Shown here piece by piece: positions 16,792 through 25,602 of a DNA stretch of 64,000 bases (the first letter of the stretch is position 1; every line of letters starts with the position of its first letter). The notes under the pieces are model-generated. The model saw nothing but the letters and a program-made list of their open reading frames with translations. It searched no databases and had not been told where the DNA came from. A program made the translations under genes and the position numbers. Origin of the DNA: Oribacterium sp. oral taxon 078 str. F0262 (GTDB lineage: Bacteria; Bacillota; Clostridia; Lachnospirales; Lachnospiraceae); contig NZ_GG729934.1 in assembly GCF_000160135.1 (NCBI RefSeq), positions 438,499 through 502,498 on the forward strand, given 5' to 3'.

Positions 16792-17106
16792 CTCATCTTG
16801 CCCCGCTTCTGCTCTGCCGCATCTTCATCCCCACAGCACTGCGGCATTCCCTGTCCGACCGGTCCATGAATACCCCGTCACTTTGCCCGCATATTCTCTC
16901 AAGCATTCAGCGATTTGGTATTTGAAACGCCGCACAGCTGACTCTAGCACATTTTCCGAAAATCATAAAGAGCCTTGGCCTCCCTATTTGGAGACCTCGG
17001 CTCTTCTCTCCTTTTTCCTTTTCCCTTTTTCTCTTTTCTTCTTCCGTCCAGACAATGCCGCGGCTTCGGATCCCTTTATCCCATAACTTATAGTTCCGGG
17101 CTCTTA
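16792..17106. other. Intergenic stretch upstream of the EamA gene
   Basis: No gene seen. It contains the terminator of the ABC importer at 16968-17005 and presumably the promoter of the EamA gene, which I could not locate with confidence. Confidence 0.5.
16968..17005 (-). terminator. Terminator of the SsuACB-like operon
   Basis: Outer arms AAGAGCC and GGCTCTT enclose an inner GGCCTCC/GGAGACC stem with a 6-nt loop (three mismatches in 16 pairs). It lies about 100 bp past the stop codon of the binding-protein gene. Confidence 0.6.
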
Positions 17107-18267
17107 TCAGGACTGATCCAGCACCGGATCCCAAATCTTATTCAGGACCGTCCCTGTATCACTGTCCTTATCCACCAGACCGAAGCCCTTATAGTCGTCT
17201 ATGATGCTTTCCAGCGTCTTCTCCGTGTTCTCATCCGGGATATCGAAGTCCAGGCTGTCCGCAAAATCCAGGACCTTGTCCCGCTCCCCGGAGGCCCAGT
17301 TCATCTTGAGCATGATATCCACAAACTCTTCCTTATGCGACTGAATCCACTTGCTCGCCTCCTCGTGCGCATGGGTCAGCTTCTTTACCGTGATCGGATT
17401 CTCCCTCAGGAAATCTCCGTTTACCGCATGGATGCAGCAGGGCTCCGTCTTAAAATCCTCATCTGTCGTCAGGGAACGGATCATGCGAAGCGTTCCGTCA
17501 TCCACAAACTTCCGGGCAAACTGATCGCTCAATGTGGCCCCCTGTACTTCGCCGTTTTGCAGAGCGAGGATGACCGCGTCATAAGAGACGACCTTGAACT
17601 GTACCTCGGAGGGATCAATATGGTCCTTACTCAGAAAGCGAAGACTGATATTGTGATCGGATCCCCCGATCCCGTCCGCGATCGCGATCGTCTTTCCCTT
17701 CAGATCCGCCGTAGACTGAATCTCAGAGCTTCCCAGTACATAGAGGGATTTGCATCCGCTGTGGCAGCCCCTCGTAAAGACCATATTCACGCCCTTTGTC
17801 GCGGGGACAAGGAGGGCGGCGATGTGATCTCCCGTGACATCGACCTTTCCGGTCCCAATCGCATCCGACTGCACCGTCATCTTCGTGATCTCCGTCTTCA
17901 GCCCCTCCGCCTCATAGAAGCCCTCCTCCTGCGCGATGCCGAAGGCGCCGAGACAGAGGCCTCCATTATAGCCGATCCGGATCGTCTTTCCATAGGCCGG
18001 CTCCTTCTTCCAGGCCTCTTCCTCCTCCGCTGTGAGCTCAAGCGGATGATGCTCAATCTCTGCAGAGGAGAGCGCCGATGCTTTGCTCTCCTTCTCCTCA
18101 GCGGCTCCGGAAGAGGCTTTCGCGTCCTCCTTCATTGCCTCTGTCTCCTTCTTTGTCCCTTCTCCGCTCTCCGATCCGGTCGTCTTTCCCACTTGAGTAC
18201 TGCATCCCGCAAAAAATATCGACGCAGAAAGCGCCAGTGCCAGCACAACAGAAAAGTTCTTTTTCAT
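17107..18267 (-). CDS. ABC transporter substrate-binding lipoprotein (nitrate/sulfonate/taurine or NMT1-like)
   Basis: 386 residues. The lipoprotein signal MKKNFSVVLALALSASIFFAGC has its lipobox Cys at residue 22, followed by an acidic Ser/Lys/Glu linker to about residue 75. The mature domain begins IRIGYNGGLCLGAFGIAQEE and has DLKGKTIAIADGIGGS, as in NMT1/SsuA-type binding proteins. The ligand is uncertain: the family covers alkanesulfonates, taurine, nitrate, thiamine precursors and riboflavin. The start was moved from 18360 to 18267 because the signal peptide begins there with GGGAGG upstream. It is the last gene of the permease-ATPase-binding protein unit. Confidence 0.88.
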   Translation of the reverse strand: MKKNFSVVLALALSASIFFAGCSTQVGKTTGSESGEGTKKETEAMKEDAKASSGAAEEKESKASALSSAEIEHHPLELTAEEEEAWKKEPAYGKTIRIGYNGGLCLGAFGIAQEEGFYEAEGLKTEITKMTVQSDAIGTGKVDVTGDHIAALLVPATKGVNMVFTRGCHSGCKSLYVLGSSEIQSTADLKGKTIAIADGIGGSDHNISLRFLSKDHIDPSEVQFKVVSYDAVILALQNGEVQGATLSDQFARKFVDDGTLRMIRSLTTDEDFKTEPCCIHAVNGDFLRENPITVKKLTHAHEEASKWIQSHKEEFVDIMLKMNWASGERDKVLDFADSLDFDIPDENTEKTLESIIDDYKGFGLVDKDSDTGTVLNKIWDPVLDQS

Positions 18268-18356
18268 CTGAATCCTCCCTGAACCCTGATTCCTGTGCGG
18301 CGTTCGGACTTCATCCCCGCCGCATCCCAAAAGTCTCTCTTTCCGCTCATCCGCCC

Positions 18357-19109
18357 TCACGATGTTTTCTCGCTGCCGATTCCGAGAAGCCGCATGATCT
18401 CATCCCGATACCGGAGAAAGGTATCCGCCAGCCGGTCTCTGGGATAGGGGAGAGCAATCGGGATATCCTTCAGGATCCGCCCGGGGCTCGGCGCCATCAC
18501 GATCACTCGGCTTCCCATGTAGATGGCCTCATCCACATCATGCGTCACCATCATCATCATATTTTTCTTCTCCCGCCACATCTCGAGGAGCTCGTCCTGC
18601 ATCTTCATCCTTGTAAAGGCATCCAGAGCGCCGAGCGGCTCATCGAGGAGGAAGATCTCCGGCTCATTGACCATGGTCCTCGCAAGCGCTGCCCGCTGTG
18701 CCATACCACCTGAAAGCTGGTGGGGATACGCATTCCGGAAGGCCTCAAGCTTTGTGATCCGGAGCATTTTCTCCACCATCTCCGGCTTCCGCTTCTTCTG
18801 CATCCTCGGTCCAAAGGCGATATTCTTCTCCACTGTCATCCAGGGAAAGAGCGTCGGCTTCTGAAAGGCCATCCCCCGCATCGGATCCGTCCCGCGGATT
18901 GGCTTCCCGTTCAGACTGAGTGTCCCCGTCGTAGGCTCGATCAAACCCGCAATCAGGCGGAGGATCGTGGACTTTCCACAGCCGCTCGGCCCTACGATGC
19001 ACAGAAACTCCCCCGCCTCCGCACAGAGATCGATCTTATCGAGGGCATTTGTGACATCATCCCCGCTCCCGGCAAAGCTCTTGGAAACCCCCTCCAGCAA
19101 AAGACTCAT
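18357..19109 (-). CDS. ABC transporter ATP-binding protein, SsuB/TauB-type
   Basis: 250-residue ATPase. Walker A is GPSGCGKSTILRL, the Q-loop is AFQKPTLFPWMTV, the signature is QLSGGMAQRAALART, Walker B is IFLLDEPLGALD, and the switch is VTHDVDEA. The FQxPxLFPW pattern and the D-x-D-E-A switch are typical of the nitrate/sulfonate/taurine group. The start at 19109 forms an ATGA overlap with the permease stop, so translation is coupled. The longer frame to 19259 lies inside the permease gene. Confidence 0.92.
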   Translation of the reverse strand: MSLLLEGVSKSFAGSGDDVTNALDKIDLCAEAGEFLCIVGPSGCGKSTILRLIAGLIEPTTGTLSLNGKPIRGTDPMRGMAFQKPTLFPWMTVEKNIAFGPRMQKKRKPEMVEKMLRITKLEAFRNAYPHQLSGGMAQRAALARTMVNEPEIFLLDEPLGALDAFTRMKMQDELLEMWREKKNMMMMVTHDVDEAIYMGSRVIVMAPSPGRILKDIPIALPYPRDRLADTFLRYRDEIMRLLGIGSEKTS

Positions 19110-20164
19110 TCCTTCACCATCCCCTCCTGCCAGCGGAGCACACGGCTCCTGATGCAGCCCAGAATAAAGTTGACGCCGACAAAGATCAGGCAGATCAGGA
19201 TGATCGCCCCGTACATCTTGCCGTATTCCGCCCAGCTTTTCTGCCAGGTGATATACCATCCAAGTCCCGATTCCACACCGATCATCTCCGCGACAAGAAG
19301 AGCCGTGCAGGCGGAGCTCATCGCCTGTATCATTCCCTGGAATATGCTGGGGACCGCCGATGGGATCGCGACATTTTTTATCAGCTGCACTCCGGAGGCC
19401 CCGAGAGTCCGCGCCGCCTCATAATAGGATTTATCAATATTTCGGATACCGGTGATCGTGGAGAGTGTGATGGAAAACCACACGCCGAGCGCAATGATGA
19501 AGACACTGCCGCGGAAAAGAGAGGCCGAAAGCACCAGGACGATCGGGATCCATGTGGTGCTCGGGATCGCCCCCAGAAGCTTCATAAAGGGCTCAATCCA
19601 GTAGTTGATCCTCTGATTGTATCCGCAGGCGATCCCGCTGACGAGGCCGGCCAGAAGCCCCGAGAAGTAGCCGCAGAAAAGGAGGTAGAGAGAGCTCAGC
19701 GTGCACTGAAGGAGATAGCCCCGATCGGAAATCATGGCATTTAAGATGCGGTCCACCCAGGGAAAATACGGCATGAGCAAAATCCCGCTCTTTAAAGTCA
19801 AAACATCATAAAAAAGAAGAAGAAGGAATACCAGCGCGCGGAAGGGCGCGTGGTAGAGGTAACGATAATAGGAGAGCCTGGAGCGGAGAGAGAAGAGGAG
19901 AAAAACGAGATTTCCGAAAAGCAAAATCCCCAGAAAAACCGCATAGGTATAGCTCGCCTCATTGCCCGGGTGATTCGGCAGATACAGATATTCCAGTAAG
20001 GCGAGTGAAGCCGCAAGAATCGGAGAAAGAGCCTTGAGCAGATCGAAGGTTTTCTGCATGCCGGTTCTCGGCTTTTGCTCCATCTCAAGGAGCGTCTCCC
20101 GTGTGATCGCGCTCTGTACAGAATCCTCCGTTTCTCTTCGTGTTTTTCTTTGAATAGAAGTCAT
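19106..20164 (-). CDS. ABC transporter permease, SsuC/TauC-type, with extended N-terminus
   Basis: 352 residues. The C-terminal 240 residues carry the binding-protein-dependent permease fold, with the EAA loop YYEAARTLGASGVQLIKNVAIP. This is longer than the usual 250-270. An added N-terminal portion holds a charged cytoplasmic stretch of about 45 residues and apparently two to three extra hydrophobic segments (about residues 48-125). The start at 20164 (MTSIQRK) has GGGAG 5 nt upstream; a GTG at 20185 is possible. First gene of the importer operon. Confidence 0.88.
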   Translation of the reverse strand: MTSIQRKTRRETEDSVQSAITRETLLEMEQKPRTGMQKTFDLLKALSPILAASLALLEYLYLPNHPGNEASYTYAVFLGILLFGNLVFLLFSLRSRLSYYRYLYHAPFRALVFLLLLFYDVLTLKSGILLMPYFPWVDRILNAMISDRGYLLQCTLSSLYLLFCGYFSGLLAGLVSGIACGYNQRINYWIEPFMKLLGAIPSTTWIPIVLVLSASLFRGSVFIIALGVWFSITLSTITGIRNIDKSYYEAARTLGASGVQLIKNVAIPSAVPSIFQGMIQAMSSACTALLVAEMIGVESGLGWYITWQKSWAEYGKMYGAIILICLIFVGVNFILGCIRSRVLRWQEGMVKE

Positions 20165-20206
20165 TCCCACTCCCCATCTTCTCACTGAGCATCTGGAACC
20201 TCCTCT

Positions 20207-20235
20207 ATTCTATCTGTCCCTCCCTCAAAAAACAA
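20207..20235 (-). promoter_or_regulatory. Possible promoter of the SsuCBA-like operon
   Basis: Minus-strand TTGTTT (20235-20230) and TAGAAT (20212-20207) are 17 bp apart. The -10 matches at 5 of 6 positions, the -35 only at 3. The position, about 40 bp upstream of the permease start, is sensible. Confidence 0.4.
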
Positions 20236-20262
20236 ATCAAGGCTTTTTATGAAATTCTTCTC

Positions 20263-21963
20263 TTATAGGATTTCGCGATAGCTTTTCCAGGGAATCCTCC
20301 CCGCGCAATAATCCGCAGAAAGCGCCTCCGCTGTCTTCATGCCGTCCATCGCGGCACTCATGATCCCTCCGGCATATCCGGCCCCCTCTCCGCAGGGATA
20401 GAGGAAGCGGAGATTAGAATGAAAGTCTTCATCCCGGGGGATGCGGATCGGGGAGGAGGTCCTGCTCTCCGGCGCGCAGAGGACCGCGTCCTCCCGGTTA
20501 AAGCCGGGGATGCGGCGGGAAAAGCTCTCCATTCCCTCGATGAAAAGCGCATTAAAGCAGTTGAGACTCCGATAGGGGGAATCCTCCCCGAAGCGGAAAA
20601 TCGTGCTGAGATCCGCCTCCGAAAAGAGGCCGCGGAAGGACGGAGACATCGGCTCTCTCTCCCCATCCCGCAGTCTCTCAGGGAGAGCATCCCTCTCCCC
20701 TCTCTCTTCCGATACCGCATCCCGGAAGGCCCCGTAGCGCTGCATCGGGATCCTTCCCCCGCATAGACGAAAGCATCTCTCCTCCAGCTCCCTTTGGAGT
20801 AAGATCCCGGACATGGGATCCCTTCCGTCCCCGTAGTCCTCCTTCCGAATCGCCATAACGATCGCGGAGTTCGCAGTTCCGCTGTCCCGGCCGTGGCAGC
20901 TCATCCCGTTCACGCAAAGCCTCCCCTCCTCCGAGGAAGCATTGATGACATAGCCTCCGGGACACATGCAAAAGCTGTAGAGCGCCCGGCCGGACGAATT
21001 CGTAAAGCTCAGCTTATACGCGCCCGGCCCAAGAGCTCCCCGCATCTCCTCCGAGATCTCCCCGTAGAGCGCGCGGTCAATGAGGGCCTGAGGATGCTGA
21101 ATGCGAAAGCCCATCGCGAAGTCCTTCGGCCGCATCGAAAGACCGAGCTCCAAAAGCTCCCTGTAGCTGTCCCTTGCGCTGTGCCCGATCGCAAGAATCA
21201 GAGGAGAGCTCTCCTCCTCTCTGAAATGATATTGGCTGTGGAAGCGGATCTCTCCTCCGAGAGAGAGGATCTCCTCCCGGATCTTCCGCACAATGTCAAG
21301 GAGGAGATCCGTTCCAATGTGAGGCTTTCCGTCGATTAAAATCTCCTCCGGAGCGCCCGCGCGGACGAACTCGGAGAGCACAAAGCGGGAGCGACCGTCC
21401 GGATCCTTCACGAGAGTATTCAGCTTTCCGTCGGAAAATGTCCCCGCCCCGCCCTCCCCGAACTGGGGATTGGAGGAGGGATCCGGTCTCCCGTCCTTCC
21501 AGAGCGAAAGCACGGCCTTCTCCCTCTCTTCAACGGGCCCTCCCCTCTCATAGATCACGGGACAAGCCCCCATCCTCGCAAGAAGGAGCCCCGCAAACAT
21601 CCCTGCCGGGCCGAAGCCGACGATTCGGGGCCGATTCCCATATTCTGAAAAATACTCCTCCCGGCTCTTCCCGGAAATCCTCTCCGGAAGAGCCGGAATC
21701 CGGTAGCTCTTTTGCTCCGAGAGCGAGAGCCTGGGATTTCCAAGCCGCTTTAAAAGCCTCTCCTCCCCTCCATCCTTTAGGGAAAGAAGAACGGTGTAGG
21801 AGAAACGGATCTCCATCCCCCTCTTTCTCGCGTCGATGGAACGCCGTAAAATCGTGAAATCCCTGATCTTATCCTCCCGGACGCGGAGGAGAGAGGCCGC
21901 CTTTCTTCGGATTTCTCCCTCTCCCGCGAGGACCGGAAGTCTGAGCTCACTGATCCGTATCAT
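20263..21963 (-). CDS. FAD-dependent oxidoreductase (YtfP/COG2509-like)
   Basis: 566-residue flavoprotein. A basic N-terminal domain (residues 1-100) precedes the dinucleotide-binding motif RIVGFGPAGMFAGLLLARMG. The family block SNPQFGEGGAGTFSDGKL follows, and the C-terminal FAD segment is YPCGEGAGYAGGIMSAAMDG. These are features of the uncharacterised NAD(FAD)-utilising dehydrogenase group; substrate unknown. The ATG at 21963 overlaps the end of the upstream flavoprotein gene by 17 bp, so the two are coupled. Confidence 0.88.
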   Translation of the reverse strand: MIRISELRLPVLAGEGEIRRKAASLLRVREDKIRDFTILRRSIDARKRGMEIRFSYTVLLSLKDGGEERLLKRLGNPRLSLSEQKSYRIPALPERISGKSREEYFSEYGNRPRIVGFGPAGMFAGLLLARMGACPVIYERGGPVEEREKAVLSLWKDGRPDPSSNPQFGEGGAGTFSDGKLNTLVKDPDGRSRFVLSEFVRAGAPEEILIDGKPHIGTDLLLDIVRKIREEILSLGGEIRFHSQYHFREEESSPLILAIGHSARDSYRELLELGLSMRPKDFAMGFRIQHPQALIDRALYGEISEEMRGALGPGAYKLSFTNSSGRALYSFCMCPGGYVINASSEEGRLCVNGMSCHGRDSGTANSAIVMAIRKEDYGDGRDPMSGILLQRELEERCFRLCGGRIPMQRYGAFRDAVSEERGERDALPERLRDGEREPMSPSFRGLFSEADLSTIFRFGEDSPYRSLNCFNALFIEGMESFSRRIPGFNREDAVLCAPESRTSSPIRIPRDEDFHSNLRFLYPCGEGAGYAGGIMSAAMDGMKTAEALSADYCAGRIPWKSYREIL

Positions 21964-23356
21964 ATCTCCTCCCCTTCTCTTTCTCTCCCTTCCTTCCCCG
22001 CGAGGAGGACTTCCTCGCCCAGGGAGAAATCTCCCCCGCCCGCGGAGAGGGCTTCCCCGCCTGAAGAGAAATCTTCTCCTCCCAAGAAGTGGGCTTCCCC
22101 GCCGCAGCTCTCCCCGCCTTAAGACCGCTCGCAAAGGCAAAATGCAGATTATAGCCTCCGCAGATCCCGTCCACATCCAAAAGCTCTCCCGCAAAATACA
22201 GTCCCGGGCAGATTCTGCTCTCCATGCTCTCAGGCTCGATCTCCCGGCAGCTTACCCCTCCCGCCGCGCACTGCGCCTGAGAAAATGGATTTGCAGAGAG
22301 GATTCTGCTCCGAAAGCTCTTGATCCGGGAGGAAAGCGCATGAAGCTCCCTCCCGCTTAAGTCACGGGCTCTTCTTCCCCTCCCGATTCCCGAGACCAAG
22401 AGGAGCGTCCCGGCGAGCTTTCCGTTCATAAGCCCAAGGAGAAGACTGTGCGCGCTCCTTTCGGGGAAGCTCTGTCTCAGCCGGAAGAGCTCCGAAAGGA
22501 GGGCGTCTTCGGAGACAGCGGGGAGGAAGTCGAGCTCCGCAAAAACCTCCTCTCCCCTCAAAATGCCATAGGATGCATAGCGGCTCAGCTGAAAGACCGG
22601 GATGCCGGAGATCCCGTAATCCGTGAGCTGAAGCTCCCCTCTCTCCCTTCCCTTCTCCCTTCCGGAGACGAGGAGCCGAAGGGCGGCATCGCAGCGGACA
22701 CCGGAGAGTTCACGGTAAAAGCTTTCCTCGCAGCGAAGCGCACAGAGGGCGGGAACCAGCGGTACGATGCTATGCCCAAAGCTCTCCGCGATCGGATATC
22801 CGTCCCCCTCGGAGCCGGTCCTCGGCGCCGCCGCTGAGCCAAGGGCGAGGATCAGCGCATCGCAGCGCTGCTCCTCTCTTTCTCCCTCCCCGGAAGAGGA
22901 TAAAAGCAGAAAGGATCCTCCCTCGTCCCTTTGGATCTTTTCTATCCTGTGCCCCGTCAATATTTTGACGCCAAGCTGCCGGAGCTCCTCCTCCATGAGC
23001 TCCGAGACCGACGAAGCCTGATCCGAGGCCGGATAGACGTAATTTCCACGAAACCTCGGGAAAATCCCCACGCTTTTCATAAAAGAGAGCACGCTTTTCA
23101 TAAAAGAGAGCATCTCCTCCGGACCGAAGCCCTGAAGGGCCCGCTCCGGAAAATCCGCTGTCTCCGAGCGGTAGATTCCCTCTCGAAAGGAAAAGTCCCG
23201 GTTGGTAAAATTGCAGCGCCCGTTTCCGGTCTGAGAGAGCTTCTTTCCGAGCCTTTGGTTTCTTTCCAAAAGAAGCACCCCCGCTCCGCAGCGCGCACTT
23301 GCTATGGCGGCGGCCATCCCGGCCGCGCCTCCCCCGGCGACAATCACTCTCCTCAT
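21947..23356 (-). CDS. BaiN/HI0933-family flavoprotein (putative NAD(P)/FAD-dependent oxidoreductase)
   Basis: 469 residues. The N-terminal FAD-binding motif VIVAGGGAAGMAAAIAS is followed by the family hallmark LGKKLSQTGNGRCNFTN. The C-terminal motif is GLYFAGELLDVDGICGGYNL. Some relatives reduce bile-acid intermediates, but most have no known substrate, so I do not infer one. Two oddities occur. A 7-residue segment is duplicated in tandem (SFMKSVLSFMKSV) near residue 85-97. The last 55 residues after the FAD motif are a low-complexity repeat-rich tail. Its end overlaps the next flavoprotein gene. Confidence 0.9.
   Translation of the reverse strand: MRRVIVAGGGAAGMAAAIASARCGAGVLLLERNQRLGKKLSQTGNGRCNFTNRDFSFREGIYRSETADFPERALQGFGPEEMLSFMKSVLSFMKSVGIFPRFRGNYVYPASDQASSVSELMEEELRQLGVKILTGHRIEKIQRDEGGSFLLLSSSGEGEREEQRCDALILALGSAAAPRTGSEGDGYPIAESFGHSIVPLVPALCALRCEESFYRELSGVRCDAALRLLVSGREKGRERGELQLTDYGISGIPVFQLSRYASYGILRGEEVFAELDFLPAVSEDALLSELFRLRQSFPERSAHSLLLGLMNGKLAGTLLLVSGIGRGRRARDLSGRELHALSSRIKSFRSRILSANPFSQAQCAAGGVSCREIEPESMESRICPGLYFAGELLDVDGICGGYNLHFAFASGLKAGRAAAGKPTSWEEKISLQAGKPSPRAGEISPWARKSSSRGRKGEKEKGRRYDTDQ
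21985..22105. repeat. Degenerate GC-rich repeats in the BaiN-like C-terminal tail
   Basis: Several imperfect copies of blocks like GGCTTCCCCGCC and GAAATCT alternate, encoding AGKP-like and EISP-like segments. They fall outside the conserved flavoprotein fold and overlap upstream sequence of the next gene. Confidence 0.55.
23069..23110. repeat. In-frame 21-bp tandem duplication inside the BaiN-like gene
   Basis: Two identical 21-bp copies (23069-23089 and 23090-23110) lie head to tail and start CACGCTTTTCATAAAAGAGA. They add exactly seven residues to the protein, so the frame is kept. Perfect identity suggests a recent slippage event. Confidence 0.95.
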
Positions 23357-23397
23357 AAAATCCTCCCCCCTCCCGGCTCCAAAGGAAAAGCTCCGAA

Positions 23398-23429
23398 AGA
23401 ACGCGGCAGGGCGAAGAAAGCCGCGTTCT
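23398..23429 (-). terminator. Terminator after the flippase gene
   Basis: A 10-bp stem, AGAACGCGGC paired with GCCGCGTTCT around 12 nt, follows the flippase stop codon and is trailed by TTTCGG on the minus strand. Confidence 0.65.
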
Positions 23430-23452
23430 CCCTCCGATGAAAAGGGCAGAGC

Positions 23453-25108
23453 CTAGCGCAGAAACCTTCTCAGCTTTCTCCCCATCGGCATATTGTCGAG
23501 ATCCTCCTTCGTGAAGGCGCGCATCCGAAGCAGAAAGAAAAAATACACCAGTACGGCGAGAAAAAGCGATGGCAGAAGCTCCAGCATAGAACCGACCCGG
23601 CCAAAGCGGATCGAGGCGGGCAGCATGAGGGCGGCCCCGCGGTAGCTCCCATAGGCCGCGCCCCCCATGAAAGCGCTCGCGATGATCGGATAGAGATAGG
23701 TCTTTCTAAGGTACTGCCGGTAGCGGACATGTCTCTGAATTGCGCGCTGGTTCAGAATGCACATGACAAAAGCGAAAAAGATATTCGAGAGCACGACTCC
23801 ATAGATCCCAAATCCCAGAAAAAGGAGGAGCACCAGGGCGATAAGATGAAGTATGAGCGCATAAACCGCATTTCGAAGCGGAATGTTCAGATGCCCAAGT
23901 CCCTGGAGGATCGCATTGCTGATCGTTGAGAGAGAGTAGAATACCACCGCCAGAGATCCGATTCTCGTCAGATTGATGAGAAGCTGTACATTCTTTCCCG
24001 GGAAGAGCATGCGGCAGATCGGCTCTGCGAGAACAGAGAGGCCCACCGCCGCCGGAATGGCGATCAGCATGGTAAAGCGAATGCTGTAGCGCACGCGGGA
24101 TACGATATCCTTCCTCTCATGCTCCTCTACGGCCCTGGTCAGACTGGGAATCAGAGAGGAGGAAAGCGCATTCGCCAGCGCGACCGGGATATTAAAGAGA
24201 ATATGATACTCCCCGAAAATTCCCCATTCGCGGATGATATGCTCCGCTCTCCCGATCTTCGTCATGATATTTCCGAAAAGATAGTCATCGAGGACCGAGG
24301 AAATATTGTACACGGTGCTGGAGAGCAGAATCGGGAGCATCGTCCCCGCAAGAATGACTATGATTCTCCGGTAGCTGTCCCGCCTCCCCTTGTCCCGGAC
24401 CACCCGGCATCTCATGAGATAGCGCTGGGAGAGATAGAGCAGCACAAAGAAAATCAGGGCGGCGAAGGCTCCGGCACCGGTGCCGATACAGCCTCCGGCG
24501 GCACCGTACGCGTAAGGATACTCCTCCTTCCCGTAGATGAGGCTGGCTCTCTCCCCCACGCCGAAAAGCAGCCCCGCGGCGAGAACGGAGACAATCGCAT
24601 TTAAAACCTGCTCCAGAATCTGGGAGACCGCTGTCGGAACCATATTTCCCGTCCCCTGAAAATAGCCCCGCAGTATCCCAAGATAGGCCATGACCCATAC
24701 CGTCGGGGCCAGCGCCCGGAGAGAAAAGGAGCAGTCCGGCTTTTTCAATAAAACGGCGATCGGCTCCGCCCCGAACCAAAGCAGCGAAAACATGATAAAG
24801 CCGATTCCGCTCGCGTAGAGAAAGGCCGCCCGGAGCACCCTCTCCGTATTTCGATAGCGCTTCTTTGCGAGATTTCCGGACACAATACGGGAAATCGCAG
24901 TCGGCATGGAATAGCTGGAGAGAATCAGAAGCAGCGAATAGATGCCGAAGGCACTGGTATAGTATCCATTTCCCTCTTCCCCGATGATGGCGGCGAGCGG
25001 AACTCGGTATACCATACCGATGATGCGGACCAGAATTCCGGCCGCGGCGAGGAGAGAGCCCTGGACGACGAAATTCCCTCTCCTTCCCTTCCGTAGCTTT
25101 GTGCTCAT
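23453..25108 (-). CDS. MOP-superfamily flippase (SpoVB/YtgP-like)
   Basis: 551 residues with about fourteen hydrophobic segments. It opens with a short basic stretch and QGSLLAAAGILVRIIGMVYR, typical of the polysaccharide-flippase branch that includes SpoVB, YtgP/MurJ-like and stage V proteins. Motifs IGEEGNGYYTSAF and RGYFQGTGNMVPTA fit that group. A role in moving lipid-linked cell-wall or polysaccharide precursors is likely but unproven. The start at 25108 makes an ATGA overlap with ybeY; an in-frame TTG two codons earlier is less likely. No murJ candidate is seen elsewhere in the window. Confidence 0.88.
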   Translation of the reverse strand: MSTKLRKGRRGNFVVQGSLLAAAGILVRIIGMVYRVPLAAIIGEEGNGYYTSAFGIYSLLLILSSYSMPTAISRIVSGNLAKKRYRNTERVLRAAFLYASGIGFIMFSLLWFGAEPIAVLLKKPDCSFSLRALAPTVWVMAYLGILRGYFQGTGNMVPTAVSQILEQVLNAIVSVLAAGLLFGVGERASLIYGKEEYPYAYGAAGGCIGTGAGAFAALIFFVLLYLSQRYLMRCRVVRDKGRRDSYRRIIVILAGTMLPILLSSTVYNISSVLDDYLFGNIMTKIGRAEHIIREWGIFGEYHILFNIPVALANALSSSLIPSLTRAVEEHERKDIVSRVRYSIRFTMLIAIPAAVGLSVLAEPICRMLFPGKNVQLLINLTRIGSLAVVFYSLSTISNAILQGLGHLNIPLRNAVYALILHLIALVLLLFLGFGIYGVVLSNIFFAFVMCILNQRAIQRHVRYRQYLRKTYLYPIIASAFMGGAAYGSYRGAALMLPASIRFGRVGSMLELLPSLFLAVLVYFFFLLRMRAFTKEDLDNMPMGRKLRRFLR

Positions 25109-25602
25109 CGGCAATAGCCCTTTCCTTCCAGAATCTCCCGCTGCCGCCTCTCCATCTCACTCCGCTCCCCCTCCGCCATATGGTCATAGCCAAAAAGATG
25201 CAGCATGGAATGCGCAGTCAGAAAGGCCAGCTCCCTCCGCTCGCTGTGTCCGTATTCCCTCGCCTGAGACTCAATCCGGTCCAGATTCAGAACGATATCC
25301 CCCAGAAAGAAATCCCCCGTATCCGGGTTGAAGAGCTCCGGATCCCCCTCCCGGAAGATAGAAAAATCCCCCGGCCTCTTATATTCCGCCATCGGAAAGG
25401 AGAGCACATCCGTCGGAGCGTCGATCCCCCGGCTGTCCCGGTTTATTGCGCGGATCCCCTCATTGTCTGTGAAGAGCACACTGATTTCACAGGAAAACGG
25501 ACAGTGCTCATAGGCGATCACTGCTCCGCAGATTTCCGTGATGATCTCCTCCAGGGGAAGCTCCAGTCTCTTCTCCGTCTCAAAATCAAGATTGATCGTC
25601 AT
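25105..25602 (-). CDS. ybeY: Endoribonuclease YbeY (16S rRNA maturation)
   Basis: 165-residue zinc-dependent endoribonuclease involved in 16S rRNA processing and ribosome quality control. The metal site HSMLHLFGYDH is at about residues 130-140, and TDVLSFPM and LGDIVLNLDR are present, all family hallmarks. It overlaps phoH (upstream) and the flippase (downstream) by ATGA junctions, so the three are coupled. Confidence 0.96.
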   Translation of the reverse strand: MTINLDFETEKRLELPLEEIITEICGAVIAYEHCPFSCEISVLFTDNEGIRAINRDSRGIDAPTDVLSFPMAEYKRPGDFSIFREGDPELFNPDTGDFFLGDIVLNLDRIESQAREYGHSERRELAFLTAHSMLHLFGYDHMAEGERSEMERRQREILEGKGYCR

